A model generated the notes under the pieces. It searched no databases, was not told where the DNA came from, and worked only from the letters and a program-made list of their open reading frames with translations. This document shows positions 20,669 through 30,403 of a stretch of DNA of 52,274 nucleotides, in pieces; the first letter of the stretch is position 1, and each line of letters starts with the position of its first letter. The translations under genes and the position numbers were made by a program. Source of the stretch: Pseudomonas parafulva NBRC 16636 = DSM 17004 (GTDB lineage Bacteria > Pseudomonadota > Gammaproteobacteria > Pseudomonadales > Pseudomonadaceae); assembly GCF_000730645.1 (NCBI RefSeq), contig NZ_BBIU01000001.1, positions 1 to 52,274 on the forward strand, given 5' to 3'.

Positions 20669-21778
20669 ATGCCTGATACACCCAAAAAGATTCGCTACGG
20701 CGTGGTTGCCGGCGGCTCTATTTCCCAGGGTGCATTCATGCCGGGTGTCGGCCAGACCGATAACTCGGTGATCACCGCGCTGGTGACGGGTGACCCCGAA
20801 AAAGCCCGGCAACTCGGCGAACGGTATGGGCTCCGTACCTATGCCTACGAGGAGTATCCGGCACTGCTGGCGGCCGGCGAAGTCGACGCCCTCTATATTG
20901 CAACGCCGAACTTCCGCCACCGCGAGTTCGTGATCCCGGCCCTTGAAGCGGGCATTCACGTACTGCTGGAGAAACCCATGGGTACCAGCGAGGCCGACTG
21001 CCAGGCGATGATAGATGCCTCAGCGCGCACAGGCGCCAAGCTGATGGTCGCTTACCGGCTGCACTGTGAACCCGGCACCTTGGACATGATCGAGCGTGTG
21101 CACAAAGGCGATTTCGGCGACCCCCGGCTGTTTACCTCGATCTTCACGCAGCGGGTCAGACCCAGTAACCACCGTGCCCAGAATGGCTTTGCCGCAGGGC
21201 CAGTGCCAGACATGGGCCCTTACCCGCTGAACATGGTGCGCCAGCTGTTCAACGCCGAGCCCATCGAGGTCGCGGCAATCGGTGTGCAGTCACCGGGCAG
21301 CGCTGTGAACACCTGGGACACCGTCACCGTTAGCCTGCGCTTTCCGGACGAACGCCTGGCACAGTTCACGGTGAGCTACACGCTGCCAGACACCGAGCGT
21401 TTCCAGTTGCTGGGCAGCAAAGGGGAAATCGAGGCCTCACCGTGCTTCGGCTACGGCGAGGGGGTGGCGATCAGCTACCGAGCGACGATCGACGGCGAAA
21501 CCCGCGTGCATGTGAACCCGGTCGTGGACCAGTTTGCAGGTGAAACCGCCTACTTCTCCGACTGTATACTGCGCGACCAGGCGCCGGAGCCGGACGGGGT
21601 AGAGGGGCTGCGCGACGTGCGCGTGATCGCGGCCATCGAACGGGCATTGCAGACGGGGCAGCCGCAGCAGCTCGAACCTCTGCCGGCTCGCCAGCACGCT
21701 CGCCGCCGCGAGCAGCACAGGGCTTTCCCGCTCGCCGAAGTGCCGCCGATGGTGGCTACCGAATCACCCACCGAGTAA
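20669..21778 (+). CDS. Gfo/Idh/MocA family NAD(P)-dependent oxidoreductase
   Basis: A 369-residue dehydrogenase resembling glucose-fructose oxidoreductases and related sugar dehydrogenases. The Rossmann domain starts at IRYGVVAGGSISQGAFMPG (the usual GxGxxG is relaxed to AGGSIS), followed by the catalytic-loop Lys in LEKPMGTSEADCQAMIDA and a C-terminal substrate domain with the conserved DMGPYPLNMVRQLF. The C-terminal 40 residues are a Arg/Gln-rich tail. There is no twin-arginine signal, so it is cytoplasmic, unlike Zymomonas GFOR. A strong GAGGAGGA site sets the start. The substrate is unknown. Confidence 0.88.
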   Translation: MPDTPKKIRYGVVAGGSISQGAFMPGVGQTDNSVITALVTGDPEKARQLGERYGLRTYAYEEYPALLAAGEVDALYIATPNFRHREFVIPALEAGIHVLLEKPMGTSEADCQAMIDASARTGAKLMVAYRLHCEPGTLDMIERVHKGDFGDPRLFTSIFTQRVRPSNHRAQNGFAAGPVPDMGPYPLNMVRQLFNAEPIEVAAIGVQSPGSAVNTWDTVTVSLRFPDERLAQFTVSYTLPDTERFQLLGSKGEIEASPCFGYGEGVAISYRATIDGETRVHVNPVVDQFAGETAYFSDCILRDQAPEPDGVEGLRDVRVIAAIERALQTGQPQQLEPLPARQHARRREQHRAFPLAEVPPMVATESPTE

Positions 21779-21783
21779 CCAAC

Positions 21784-21813
21784 GGCCTGCGCGCCAAGCC
21801 TGGCGCGCAGGCC
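21784..21813. terminator. Bidirectional terminator hairpin
   Basis: A perfect 13-bp stem, GGCCTGCGCGCCA pairing with TGGCGCGCAGGCC, with an AGCC loop lies between the convergent oxidoreductase and GH15 genes, 5 bp after the former's stop. A short GGGCTTT follows on the + strand. Confidence 0.8.
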
Positions 21814-21819
21814 GGGCTT

Positions 21820-23643
21820 TCAACACGGCGGGCGTCGACCGCTTAGCGCCAGAGCTGCGCGCAGTGCCGCCAGATGTGTCAGCCCTTGTGGCAGGTTGCC
21901 CAGGTAGTTGCCCGAGTCGGGGTCTACCATTTCCGAGTAGATGCCTGCGCCATGGCCAAGGCCTTCCAGCGCCGCGTGAAAAGCCTTTTGCGCTTCAGCC
22001 TCATGCCCAAGCAGCACCCAGGCTTCCACCAACCAGAACGAGCAGGCGAGGAAGCAGCCTTCCTCTTCACTGGCCCCGCTGTAGCGATAGTGGAAGGGGC
22101 CACTGCCCAGCGATTGCTGTACTGCATGCAGGGTGCTGCGCAGGCGCTCTCGCTGCGGGTAGCCGAAACGCACGGCTAGCGCAATGCCTGCGTCAAGGCG
22201 TTCACTGCCGGGGTAAAACACATAAGCCTGTAGCCGCTCGCTCCAGCAATGGCTTTCTACCCACTCCTGGATGCGGCCCCGTTCGCGTACCCAGCGTTCC
22301 CGGCAGGTGGTGGGCAGGTGCCCGCCGTCGGCCAGCTCGATGGCGCGGCTTAAGGCCTGCCAGCAACTGATCTTGGACAAGGTGTAGTGCCGTACCTCGT
22401 GCAGCTCCCAGATACCGGAATCGGGCTGGCGCCAACAGTCTGCACAGTCGTCGGCCAGGCGCGCCAGCAGCGCTGCGCTGACGTTGTCGAGGATATTGCC
22501 GCATTGAATAAAGCAGCTGGTGGTCTCGAAAATGTCGCCAAACACGCCGTGTTGCAGTTGATTGTGTGCGTCATTGCCCACTACAGGCGGCGATTGCTTG
22601 TAACCGGGTAGGTCTATGGGGTGGATGCCGTCACCGACGTGCCCGTCGAGAGTGTAAAAGACACGTGCGCCATGCTCGTCCAGCCGACGCAGCAACCAGG
22701 TATAGGCAGCCTTGGCTTCGGGCTGGGCACCAATGCCCAGAAACGCCTCGATGGTGTAACCGGCGTCCCGTATCCAGGCGAAGCGATAATCGTAGTTCTT
22801 GAAGCCGCCGATACGCTCTGGCAGCGATGTGGTCGCCGCCGCCATGATCGACCCGCTGGGCGATGACAGCAGCAGTTTCAGCGCCAGCGCATTGCGTACC
22901 ACTACCGCTTCGTAGGGGCCCTCGTAATCCAGGCCCTGGGACCATTGCCGCCACTCCCTGTCAGAGCCATCTATGCGGGCATCGACCAAGCTCAGCGCAG
23001 GCACCACCAGCGGTTCGTCGTAACCGGCGATAAGGCCGAGCACCGTCCGCTGGCCGGCCGTGATCTCCACGGTGCCTCGCACGCCCAGGTCATCCTTGCG
23101 CTGTACATCCACCCGGTCATCGTGCAGGAACATGCCCAGAATGTGCCCGGCATGGAATACGCAGCCATTATCGTTGGGCGAAAGATAAGGGCTGACAGTA
23201 TCGGCCTGGGTGCCGAAATCGATGGACACGTGGAATGCCACCGAGCCTTCGATGCCTTCGATTCGCCTGGCCAGTTCCGCCCAGGGCAGCCGCCCGGCCG
23301 GGCCGCTGTTGAGCGACTCAGTCAGCCTGGCCCTGCCGCTGCTGGTGATGTAGTCGGTTTCCAGCACATTACTGCCCGGCCGGTAGCGCCGCTCAGCCAC
23401 ATAGGGCTGGCTTGGGGTAATGGCAAAGTGGCCCCCGGTGGTCGGCGCCAGCAACCTGTCGAACAAGGGCGGCGAGTCCATGTGCGGCACGCACCACCAA
23501 TCGATGGAGCCGTCCAGGCCGACCAGGGCCACTGAGCGCCCGTCGCCAAGTGCTGCGTAATGTTCCAGCAAAAGCCAACCCCCGGCATCGCGCTGGGGTT
23601 CCCCTTGTTGCGTCAGGCTTTTCGTATCGTCGTCCACAGGCAA
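21820..23643 (-). CDS. Glycoside hydrolase family 15 protein
   Basis: A 607-residue GH15 enzyme of the glucoamylase/trehalase-like bacterial type. An N-terminal beta-sandwich domain starts at ALGDGRSVALVGLDGSIDWWC, and the (alpha/alpha)6 catalytic barrel begins around GGFKNYDYRFAWIRDAGYTIEAF. The probable general acid is Glu413 (DSGIWELHE) and the base Glu571 (YSEMVDP). There is no signal peptide, so it acts on internal glucans or trehalose. Pseudomonads use trehalose and alpha-glucan as osmolytes and reserves, but the true substrate is unknown. It is convergent with the Gfo/Idh/MocA gene across a shared terminator. Confidence 0.9.
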   Translation of the reverse strand: MPVDDDTKSLTQQGEPQRDAGGWLLLEHYAALGDGRSVALVGLDGSIDWWCVPHMDSPPLFDRLLAPTTGGHFAITPSQPYVAERRYRPGSNVLETDYITSSGRARLTESLNSGPAGRLPWAELARRIEGIEGSVAFHVSIDFGTQADTVSPYLSPNDNGCVFHAGHILGMFLHDDRVDVQRKDDLGVRGTVEITAGQRTVLGLIAGYDEPLVVPALSLVDARIDGSDREWRQWSQGLDYEGPYEAVVVRNALALKLLLSSPSGSIMAAATTSLPERIGGFKNYDYRFAWIRDAGYTIEAFLGIGAQPEAKAAYTWLLRRLDEHGARVFYTLDGHVGDGIHPIDLPGYKQSPPVVGNDAHNQLQHGVFGDIFETTSCFIQCGNILDNVSAALLARLADDCADCWRQPDSGIWELHEVRHYTLSKISCWQALSRAIELADGGHLPTTCRERWVRERGRIQEWVESHCWSERLQAYVFYPGSERLDAGIALAVRFGYPQRERLRSTLHAVQQSLGSGPFHYRYSGASEEEGCFLACSFWLVEAWVLLGHEAEAQKAFHAALEGLGHGAGIYSEMVDPDSGNYLGNLPQGLTHLAALRAALALSGRRPPC

Positions 23644-23799
23644 GCTCCAACGTCAGTCGTAGTGCTGGGACTAGAGGGTTGCGCGAAGAGTTCTAGGCTT
23701 CAGACGCAAAGCTACCGGCATGACCAGTGAGTCAAAATAAATGGAATCTTTTGCTCGGCTGTTCGCTCCATTAGGCTGGGTTTGATGGAGAAGAGTCCA

Positions 23800-24084
23800 A
23801 TGGCAGGGCAGCAACTGTATGTGATCGAGTATGAGCTTCACGGGGACTACCGCACGTTCATCATTCGCCTTGAGCGCATGGACAATAGCGAAGCTTGGCA
23901 TTGGGCCAGTTGCGATGCCGGAGTCGGGATCATTCCCCGGTTTGGGCAGCACACCATCAAGAAAGTCAGCCGCCCGATGGCTGAGCGGTATGGCTTGGCC
24001 AATGTGAAATGGCGGTTGTCTGGCACAGGCCCTGAATTTGTGGCGCCTGCGGTGGATATGAAAAAGTTTGCTGTTAGCAAATGA
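23800..24084 (+). CDS. Small conserved Pseudomonas-type protein, function unknown
   Basis: A 94-residue protein (MAGQQLYVIEYELHGDYR...) with regular alternation of polar and aromatic residues, likely a small alpha/beta fold, and no signal or membrane segment. I recognise it only as a type common in Pseudomonas genomes (possibly DUF6555). The start at 23800 was preferred over 23785 because GGAG at 23787-23790 is correctly spaced for it. It is convergent with the CinA-domain gene, 16 bp away. Confidence 0.68.
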   Translation: MAGQQLYVIEYELHGDYRTFIIRLERMDNSEAWHWASCDAGVGIIPRFGQHTIKKVSRPMAERYGLANVKWRLSGTGPEFVAPAVDMKKFAVSK

Positions 24085-24100
24085 GGGTTGTCGGTGCGGG

Positions 24101-24604
24101 TTACGCGCGTTCGCCGCGTAACCAGCGCTGATGATAGTGGGCAAGGTGTGAAAGGCCATAGACGGCCCCCTGTTGCATCACGTCGCCCCGTTGGCCAAAA
24201 AAGCGTTGCGTGCGGGTGAACACTGCTGTGGGGTGGCCTGCGAATGCCCAGGCGAAGCAGAGGGTACCGGGCGCTATGCTGCCTTGGGCGTCGGGCCCTG
24301 CAACCCCGGTAGTGGCAATGGCCACCGAGGCCTGGCTGTCTTTGAGTGCACCCAACGCCATTTCCCAGGCGACCGCTTCACTGGTCAGGCCGTAGCGCTC
24401 GATGGTGACGGGGCTTACACCGAGCAGCCGTTGCTTGGCGGCTGGCGAGTACACCACATACCCGCTTTCCAGCACAGCGCCGGTGCCTGGAATGCTGGCT
24501 AACGCAGCGATCATGGCGCCGGCTGTGCAGGATTCGGCTGTGGTCAGCACAAGGTCATGGGCTTCGAGGTAATCGAACGCTTGCGCGATGACGTTGTTTG
24601 GCAT
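24101..24604 (-). CDS. CinA C-terminal domain amidohydrolase (PncC-like)
   Basis: A 167-residue single-domain protein equal to the C-terminal domain of CinA. This domain deamidates nicotinamide mononucleotide, recycling a by-product of NAD-dependent DNA ligase. The family signature is clear: TTAESCTAGAMIAAL, ESGYVVYSPAAKQRLLGV and ATTGVAGPDAQGSIAPGTLCFAW. Length matches E. coli PncC/YgaD. Pseudomonads often carry more than one copy, one near recA; this one is not near recA and may be a paralogue. Confidence 0.9.
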   Translation of the reverse strand: MPNNVIAQAFDYLEAHDLVLTTAESCTAGAMIAALASIPGTGAVLESGYVVYSPAAKQRLLGVSPVTIERYGLTSEAVAWEMALGALKDSQASVAIATTGVAGPDAQGSIAPGTLCFAWAFAGHPTAVFTRTQRFFGQRGDVMQQGAVYGLSHLAHYHQRWLRGERA

Positions 24605-24775
24605 GAACGCATACTCGTTGTGCTCTTCAGGGGTGGACGTTTTGCAAGCGGGTTTGGTTCAGCGCATCCACGCCCACCCGTCCACCTTCGAGAAGCCGGG
24701 CTGAACTTCGTGGTAGGCATGGGCTTCCTCTGCATAGGAGGTCGGGATCGCTGGCCGCCAACTGAGGGCGTGATC

Positions 24776-25009
24776 ATGATAGAGCCTGTGACGTACTTCT
24801 GGATTGCCGTGGCGGTGATCATTCTTCTGGTGGACCTGTGGGCCATCGTCAGCGTGTTTCGCAGTGACAAGGCAGACACCACCAAGGCGCTGTGGGCACT
24901 CGTGCTGCTGGCGCTCCCGGTTATCGGCCTGGGGATATGGGGTGTGTGGGGGCCGCGTGGCATCAAGCGCGGCACCGGGCCCTCTTCGCCGGAACACAGC
25001 AAAGGTTGA
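24776..25009 (+). CDS. Small membrane protein, PLDc_N family
   Basis: A 77-residue protein with two transmembrane helices (YFWIAVAVIILLVDLWAIVSV and ALWALVLLALPVIGLGIWGV) joined by the polar hinge FRSDKADTTK. This is the phospholipase D nuclease N-terminal (PLDc_N) module, here free-standing with no catalytic HKD domain. A GAGGG site precedes ATG 24776; the longer open frame upstream has no coding character. It is the first of three closely packed small genes (24776, 25019 and 25220) that probably form one transcript. Confidence 0.8.
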   Translation: MIEPVTYFWIAVAVIILLVDLWAIVSVFRSDKADTTKALWALVLLALPVIGLGIWGVWGPRGIKRGTGPSSPEHSKG

Positions 25010-25018
25010 GGTGGCAGT

Positions 25019-25189
25019 ATGAGCAAGCTACGTGACGAACAACGCAAGGGCGCGGATCTGGCCAAAACCAACGGTGAGCAGGAGCGCGACAACGATGCTC
25101 ACCGCCCTGAGGGTTCAACCGGTACCTCGCAGGATTCAACAGCGCAGAAAGCCGCCCGGGAAGCACCCCGGAAAGGACGTGAACAGTAA
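25019..25189 (+). CDS. 56-residue hydrophilic protein
   Basis: A very polar, Lys/Arg/Glu/Gln-rich protein (starts MSKLRDEQRKGADLAKTNGE, ends APRKGREQ) with no hydrophobic stretch. The ATG lies 9 bases after the previous stop with GAGGTGG as ribosome site. Composition suggests an intrinsically disordered stress-type protein. Its TAA overlaps the ATG of a nine-codon frame (TAATG), implying translational coupling to what follows. Confidence 0.6.
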   Translation: MSKLRDEQRKGADLAKTNGEQERDNDAHRPEGSTGTSQDSTAQKAAREAPRKGREQ

Positions 25190-25218
25190 TGAGTCGCCAG
25201 CACACCAAGGAGCTGTAA
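25189..25218 (+). other. Nine-codon minigene ending at a restart site
   Basis: ATG AGT ... CTG TAA encodes MSRQHTKEL. It overlaps the previous stop by one base, and its codons AAG GAG are the Shine-Dalgarno for the next gene, whose GTG begins one base after this stop. It looks like a reinitiation or leader device, though it may simply be a chance frame. Confidence 0.35.
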
Positions 25219-25219
25219 C

Positions 25220-25744
25220 GTGCCACGTATTATCACCCCGGCTACGCCTGAGACAGATCTGGAGGAGCAAAGCGCACGCATGTTCGGCTCCCCCAAGGAG
25301 CGGCTGGATTTTTACCGGCAGGAAATCCAGTACGAAACCAGTATCCTGGCCAACCGCACGGATGCGTACCTGGCGGCTCAGTCATTTCTGGTCATCGCGT
25401 TCGTCTCGGCCATGGGCAACCTGAATGAAAGCTGGGGTGAGATGTTTACCCTGGTCGTTCCTCCGTTTCTGGCACTGCTCGGTGTGCTCAGCTCACTTAA
25501 TGCGTGGCCGGGTATTCGCGCAGCGTTCAAGATCATCGAACACTGGCAGCTCAAGCAAAGCCATTTACTGCGCAGCGAGCCCATGATGGGCCTGGCCTAC
25601 GATGAGTCTCCACTGTTCAGTGAGGCGGAAACTTCCCGAGCCGGGCATCGTAAATCGCTGTTGTTCTCACTGCGTACACCGTGGATTTTCCTCGCCTGCT
25701 GGGTACTGCTGGGCGCATACGCCCTGTTTATTCAGCTGGCGTAG
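25220..25744 (+). CDS. Membrane protein of unknown function
   Basis: A 174-residue protein with three hydrophobic segments (AAQSFLVIAFVSAM, FTLVVPPFLALLGVLSSL and a C-terminal WIFLACWVLLGAYALFIQL) and a cytoplasmic loop between the second and third. The N terminus (PKERLDFYRQEIQYETSILANRTDAYLAAQSF) is a long amphipathic helix. I do not recognise the family. The GTG start has AAGGAG seven bases upstream and is close behind the minigene. Probably cotranscribed with the two small genes upstream. Confidence 0.7.
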   Translation: MPRIITPATPETDLEEQSARMFGSPKERLDFYRQEIQYETSILANRTDAYLAAQSFLVIAFVSAMGNLNESWGEMFTLVVPPFLALLGVLSSLNAWPGIRAAFKIIEHWQLKQSHLLRSEPMMGLAYDESPLFSEAETSRAGHRKSLLFSLRTPWIFLACWVLLGAYALFIQLA

Positions 25745-25853
25745 TGCCAAACCCTTTTCAAGCCCCGTGTGTCGTGCCCATCATGTGCACCTGCAGCACG
25801 CGGGCCCTGGCGCCCTGGCTGTGCTGACCCATCACGATGTTCGAGGTCGACTC

Positions 25854-27884
25854 ATGGAACAACAACCCGCTGGCAGCGCTGCCAGTGGCCAGGATGACGC
25901 TGCTCAGACGGCCGAGCGGCTGCAGCTTGCGCTTAGCGCGGGCGCGATCATCGGCACCTGGGTGTGGGACATCCCCAACGACCGGGTAACCGCTGACGAG
26001 CGCTTTTCCCATTCGTTCGGCTTGCCACTGGCCAAATGCCTGGCGGGTATGCCGTTGGTCGAGGCATTCGACTCCATCTACCCCGAAGACCGTGAGCATG
26101 TGGCCGATGCCATTCAGGCCGCCATGGCCTGTGGCGGTGCGTTTCGCTGCGAGTACCGCGTTCGTCATGACGATGGTTGCTACCGCTGGGTAGAGGCCAG
26201 CGGGCGGGTTGAGTTGAACGGGGAGGGGGCGCCGGTGCGCTTCCCGGGTGTGCTGATGAACATCGAGTCACGCCGCGCCGCCCAGGCAGAGCGCGACCGG
26301 GTCATGGCCATGTTGCGCACCTTCACGGCTGCGGTGCCGGGTGTGGTCTATGCCAAGGACCGCCAGGGGCGGATGCTGGTAGCCAACCACGGCACCACGG
26401 TGCTGATCGGCAAGCCACCTGAGTACTACATCGGCAAGACCGACCTGGAGTTCCTCGAAGACAAGCAGCAGGCGCAGCAGGTGATGGAAACCGATCAGCG
26501 CGTCATGGCAGCCGGCAAGGCCGTGGAGGTCGAGGAGCGCGTGGATATGCCAGACGGCTCTGCCACCTACTGGCTGTCGTTGAAAGCGCCCTTGCTCGGC
26601 GACGATGGCGAAGTGATCGGGCTGATTGGTTCGTCCATTGATGTCACGGCCCGCAAGCAGGCCGAGGCCCAGTTGCTGGAACTCAACCGCACGCTCGAAG
26701 CACGCATCAGCCAGGCGGTGGCCGAGCGTGAGGAAGCTGAAGCAGCCCTGCGCCAGGCGCAGAAGATGGAGGCGGTGGGGCAGTTGACGGGCGGGATCGC
26801 CCATGACTTCAACAACCTGCTGGCAGGTATTTCGGGAAGCCTCGACCTGATCCGCGCGCGGTTGGGGCAAGGGCGTATGGACGATGTCGAGCGTTACCTG
26901 ACCGTGGCCCATGGTGCTACCCGCAAGGCGGCGGCACTGACTCACCGGCTGCTGGCATTCGCCCGCAGGCAAACGTTGCTGCCGGTAGAAACCGATGTAC
27001 ATGCATTGATTGGTGGTATGGAGGAGTTGATCCGCCGTACCGTGGGGCCTTCGATCACGCTTGAGGTGCGCCTTGAGGCCTTGGCCAGCACTTGCCTGGT
27101 GGACCCGGCCCAGCTTGAGAACGTACTGGTCAACTTGTGTATCAATGCCCGTGACGCACTCGCTGGCGCGGGTTGTATCAGTATTCACACTGAAGACCAG
27201 CATCTAGATGACGGTGCCGACCCTGAGTTGCAGGCTGGCGACTACCTGTGCATCTGCGTGGCCGATGGGGGTACGGGCATGGCCCCGGACACCCTGGCCA
27301 AGGCCTTCGAACCGTTCTTCACCACCAAGCCCGTAGGGGCGGGTACGGGCTTGGGCCTGTCGATGGTGTATGGCTTTGCCAAACAGAGTGGCGGGCAGGT
27401 GCGCATCGAGTCCACCGAGGGGGTGGGTACCCGGGTTTACCTGCAGTTGCCCAGCCATGGGGAGCCGCGCCATGTGGCTACAGCACCGCCGCCCAGCGCC
27501 ACCAGCCACCGCGCAGTGCCCGGGCACACGGCGCTGGTGGTGGATGATGAAGCTTCGGTGCGCATGTATGTGAGCGAGATCCTCAATGGGCTGGGGTATG
27601 TGGTCATCGAAGCAGCCGACAGCCTGGCAGGTTTGCAGTTGCTGCGCTCTGACACGCGCATCGATGTGCTGATCACGGACGTGGGCCTGCCGGGTGGGCT
27701 GGATGGCAGAAAAATGGTCGAAGCAGCCCGGGCTGCCCGGCCAGGGTTGCCGGTGTTGTTCATGACTGGCTATGCGCCGACCGAGCCTTCAACTGTCGGC
27801 TGGCCGGGGGAGGCGGGGGCGGTGTTGAGCAAGCCGTTCACGCTTGATGCGCTGATCAAGGCGCTCAACACCCTCAGCCTGTAG
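25854..27884 (+). CDS. PAS-PAS hybrid histidine kinase with receiver domain
   Basis: A 676-residue soluble hybrid kinase. It carries a first PAS of the PAS_3 type ([16 protein letters not shown], residues about 25-150), a second PAS ([23 protein letters not shown], about 160-285), a coiled linker, a HisKA domain ([19 protein letters not shown]), an HATPase ([35 protein letters not shown]) and a C-terminal receiver ([12 protein letters not shown], phospho-Asp in [11 protein letters not shown]). The start at 25854 has GAGG eight bases upstream; the frame runs further upstream into non-coding sequence. The kinase core closely resembles that of the LOV kinase 5 kb away. No adjacent partner is obvious. 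Confidence 0.92.
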   Translation: MEQQPAGSAASGQDDAAQTAERLQLALSAGAIIGTWVWDIPNDRVTADERFSHSFGLPLAKCLAGMPLVEAFDSIYPEDREHVADAIQAAMACGGAFRCEYRVRHDDGCYRWVEASGRVELNGEGAPVRFPGVLMNIESRRAAQAERDRVMAMLRTFTAAVPGVVYAKDRQGRMLVANHGTTVLIGKPPEYYIGKTDLEFLEDKQQAQQVMETDQRVMAAGKAVEVEERVDMPDGSATYWLSLKAPLLGDDGEVIGLIGSSIDVTARKQAEAQLLELNRTLEARISQAVAEREEAEAALRQAQKMEAVGQLTGGIAHDFNNLLAGISGSLDLIRARLGQGRMDDVERYLTVAHGATRKAAALTHRLLAFARRQTLLPVETDVHALIGGMEELIRRTVGPSITLEVRLEALASTCLVDPAQLENVLVNLCINARDALAGAGCISIHTEDQHLDDGADPELQAGDYLCICVADGGTGMAPDTLAKAFEPFFTTKPVGAGTGLGLSMVYGFAKQSGGQVRIESTEGVGTRVYLQLPSHGEPRHVATAPPPSATSHRAVPGHTALVVDDEASVRMYVSEILNGLGYVVIEAADSLAGLQLLRSDTRIDVLITDVGLPGGLDGRKMVEAARAARPGLPVLFMTGYAPTEPSTVGWPGEAGAVLSKPFTLDALIKALNTLSL

Positions 27885-27899
27885 TTTCTGGTGATGGTT

Positions 27900-27918
27900 G
27901 GGGCCGATAGGCGGCCCC
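27900..27918. terminator. Hairpin between convergent kinase and alcohol dehydrogenase genes
   Basis: GGGGCCG-ATAGG-CGGCCCC forms a 7-bp GC stem in the 52-bp gap after the hybrid kinase stop and before the end of the convergent dehydrogenase. No U tract is visible, so the terminator call is moderate. Confidence 0.5.
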
Positions 27919-27936
27919 GGTCAGTCAACCCTGCGA

Positions 27937-29142
27937 TCAAGCCGACATGCCGCTCACCGATGCGCTCGCCGCCGCACCAGGTACCAGAATCACCTTGCGG
28001 CAATCGTCTTTTTTCTGGTCGAACAGTTTGTACGCCAGGGTGGCTTCTTCGAGCGCCATGCGGTGGGTAACGATCTGTTCGGGCTGCAACCGGCCCGCCT
28101 CGATGTACTCGAGCAACTGCGGCAGGTATTTGTGCACGTGGGTCTGGCCCATCTTGAAGGTAAGGCCTTTTTCGAATGCGTCGCCGAACATGAAGCCGTG
28201 GATGAACCCCGCATACACGCCTGGCACGCTCACCACCCCACCTCGGCGCACGGCAGCAATGCACTGGCGCAAGGCCTTGCCGTTGCTGCCCTCGATCTTG
28301 AGGGTGGTCAGTACCGCCTCGGCAGTGCTGCCTTTGGCTTCGAAGCCCACCGCATCAATGGCCGCGTCGACGCCGCGCTTGCCTGGGGTAAGGCGGATGA
28401 TGCTGTCTGCCGGGTCATCATCCTGTTCGTAGTTGATCGGCACCACACCGTAGGCATCGCGGGCGAACGCCAGGCGGTAGTCGTTGTGATCCACCATGAA
28501 GATGGTCTGGGCGCCCAGCATGCGGGCACAGGCCGCGCTCAGCAGCCCCACAGGCCCGGCCCCGTAGATGGCCACTGTCGAGCCCTGGCTTACCTCGGCA
28601 TTGGTCACAGCCTGCCAGGCCGTCGGCAGGATGTCGGAGAGGAACAGCACCTTGTCGTCCGGCAACGCCGTGGGCACCTTGAACGGCCCCACATTGGCCT
28701 TGGGTACCCGCACGTAATCCGCCTGGCCGCCCGGTATGCCGCCATACAGGTGGCTGTAGCCAAACAGGGCTGCCCCTGGCGGGATCACTTTTTTATTGAT
28801 GATGGCGCCGCGCCCGGTATTGGTGGTTTCGCAGGCGGCAAACAGGTCGTGCTGGCAGAAGAAGCAGTTGCCACAGGCAATCACGAAGGGGATGACTACC
28901 CGATCCCCGACCTTCAGGTCTGTAACGCCGGGGCCTGCCTCTTCGACGATACCCATGAATTCATGGCCGAAGATATCGCCCGGTTCGGTCTGCGGAATCC
29001 TGCCGTGGTAAAGGTGCAGGTCCGACCCGCAGATGGCCGTGGCAGTCACGCGCAAGATGACGTCGTCATCGGCCTGGAGCGTTGGGTCTGGAACCGTATC
29101 GACCCGGACATCCTGCGCGCCGTGGAAGGTCAGTGCTCTCAT
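27937..29142 (-). CDS. Zinc-dependent alcohol dehydrogenase, formaldehyde dehydrogenase-like
   Basis: A 401-residue medium-chain dehydrogenase. Catalytic zinc ligands are in [14 protein letters not shown] and DIFGHEFMG; the structural zinc site is [15 protein letters not shown]; the NAD site is [18 protein letters not shown]. The long insertions and the DCRKVILVP end resemble the glutathione-independent formaldehyde dehydrogenase/dismutase subgroup rather than classical ethanol dehydrogenase. The true substrate is unknown. AGGAGC precedes the ATG. It lies 83 bp beyond the PAS kinase's start-to-end unit on the opposite side and is transcribed in the same direction as the kinase-hydrolase pair, but with a separate spacer. 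Confidence 0.9.
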   Translation of the reverse strand: MRALTFHGAQDVRVDTVPDPTLQADDDVILRVTATAICGSDLHLYHGRIPQTEPGDIFGHEFMGIVEEAGPGVTDLKVGDRVVIPFVIACGNCFFCQHDLFAACETTNTGRGAIINKKVIPPGAALFGYSHLYGGIPGGQADYVRVPKANVGPFKVPTALPDDKVLFLSDILPTAWQAVTNAEVSQGSTVAIYGAGPVGLLSAACARMLGAQTIFMVDHNDYRLAFARDAYGVVPINYEQDDDPADSIIRLTPGKRGVDAAIDAVGFEAKGSTAEAVLTTLKIEGSNGKALRQCIAAVRRGGVVSVPGVYAGFIHGFMFGDAFEKGLTFKMGQTHVHKYLPQLLEYIEAGRLQPEQIVTHRMALEEATLAYKLFDQKKDDCRKVILVPGAAASASVSGMSA

Positions 29143-29224
29143 GGTTCAGCTCCTGCAAGGTCGGTTGTGCAGTTCAGGGTTAACCACGGCGTGAGTATAG
29201 TTCAGCTCCCGGCGCGCACCGGCC

Positions 29225-30403
29225 TCAGCAGGCACCTGCCCCGACTGGCAGGCGGATGGTGAAGGTGGTGCCGTACACCGCGTCGGAACTGACGGTGACA
29301 GCGCCCCCATGCGCCTGGGTGATCTCGCTGACGATGAACAGGCCCAGGCCGATGGAGCGCACCGGGTCGCGGTGGCTGCTGGCGCGCGTCATCGGGGCGA
29401 ACAGCGTTGGCAGCGAACGCTCGGGGATGCAGGGGCCATGGTTGTGCACGGCGATCACGGCGGCGTGGGGCTGCAGGTCGGTGGTCAGGGTGATGGGGTG
29501 GGCGAGGTCCCCGTACGCCACGCTGTTGGCAACCAGGTTGCCAATCATCTGCTGCAGCCGATCACCGTCGATGTCCAGCTCGCCATGGCCGCGGGACAGG
29601 TGGCGGATGTGGGCGTGGATAAAGGCCACGCGCAACTCGTTGACGCTTTGATCCACGGTTCTTGGCAGGTCCGTAGGGCTGCGCCGGATGGTGATGCCTT
29701 CGCCGATCCGCACCGAGGCGAAGTCGAGCAGGTCGGCAATCATGCGCCGCGCCCGTTCCGAAGAATGGCTGATGCTGCTCAGCAGGCGCCGCTCCTTTTC
29801 CCGGTGCTCGCCGCGCTCCAGCAACTGGGTGGCCATCTTGATCGCCGTCAGCGGGTTTTTCAGGTCGTGGCTGGCGATCGCCACCATCTGTTCGGCAAAG
29901 GCCGCGCGCCGCTGGGCATCATGGTAGGCGTCGGCAAGCTCCTGTTTGGCGTGTTGCAGCGCCGCTTCCGCTTCAGTGGTCTGGGCCAGCAACTGTTCGG
30001 CCCGGCGCCGCGCAGCCAGCAGTTCACGTTCATAGCGGTCACGCTCGATGGTGCCGAACAGGGCCATTTCGTGGAATACGCCATGGGCGTGCTCGCGCCG
30101 TACCCCATTGAGCAACATGGTGATGACATGGCCGTCGCGGTGCAGCACTTCAAGTTTCACCTCCGCCACGGAGCCCTGCATTTTCATCAACGGTGCCCAG
30201 TGGGTCTGGTGAAAAATGCGCCCGCCCATGGTCAACAGCTCTTGAAACCTGCGCTGCAACAAGGTTTCCAGCGAGTGCCCCAGCCAGTTGCAGAAGGTCT
30301 GGTTGGCCCGCACGATAATACCGGCTTCGGTAGTGACGACCAGGCCGCAGGGGGCGCCTTCGTACAGCTGCTCTACCAGCGGCAGGGCGTCTTCGGGGGT
30401 CAT
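29225..30403 (-). CDS. PAS sensor histidine kinase coupled to RsbQ-like hydrolase
   Basis: A 392-residue soluble kinase. The N-terminal PAS domain (about residues 10-135) contains RRFQELLTMGGRIFHQTHWAPLMKMQG, a segment typical of PAS domains found in RsbP-type energy-stress sensors. A coiled coil (about 140-190) follows, then HisKA (FAEQMVAIASHDLKNPLTAIKMATQLL) and HATPase (QMIGNLVANSVAYG, SIGLGLFIVSEITQAHGG). There is no receiver domain and no adjacent response regulator. Its ATG overlaps the stop of the hydrolase gene upstream by four bases (ATGA), a mark of translational coupling. The hydrolase probably supplies the signal sensed by this PAS domain. Confidence 0.92.
   Translation of the reverse strand: MTPEDALPLVEQLYEGAPCGLVVTTEAGIIVRANQTFCNWLGHSLETLLQRRFQELLTMGGRIFHQTHWAPLMKMQGSVAEVKLEVLHRDGHVITMLLNGVRREHAHGVFHEMALFGTIERDRYERELLAARRRAEQLLAQTTEAEAALQHAKQELADAYHDAQRRAAFAEQMVAIASHDLKNPLTAIKMATQLLERGEHREKERRLLSSISHSSERARRMIADLLDFASVRIGEGITIRRSPTDLPRTVDQSVNELRVAFIHAHIRHLSRGHGELDIDGDRLQQMIGNLVANSVAYGDLAHPITLTTDLQPHAAVIAVHNHGPCIPERSLPTLFAPMTRASSHRDPVRSIGLGLFIVSEITQAHGGAVTVSSDAVYGTTFTIRLPVGAGAC

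Noticed and set aside
24703..24732. Possible AlgU promoter (GAACTT) before the PLDc_N gene
   Set aside because: No TCTGA-type -10 at 16-17 bases; the nearest match is displaced by about four bases.
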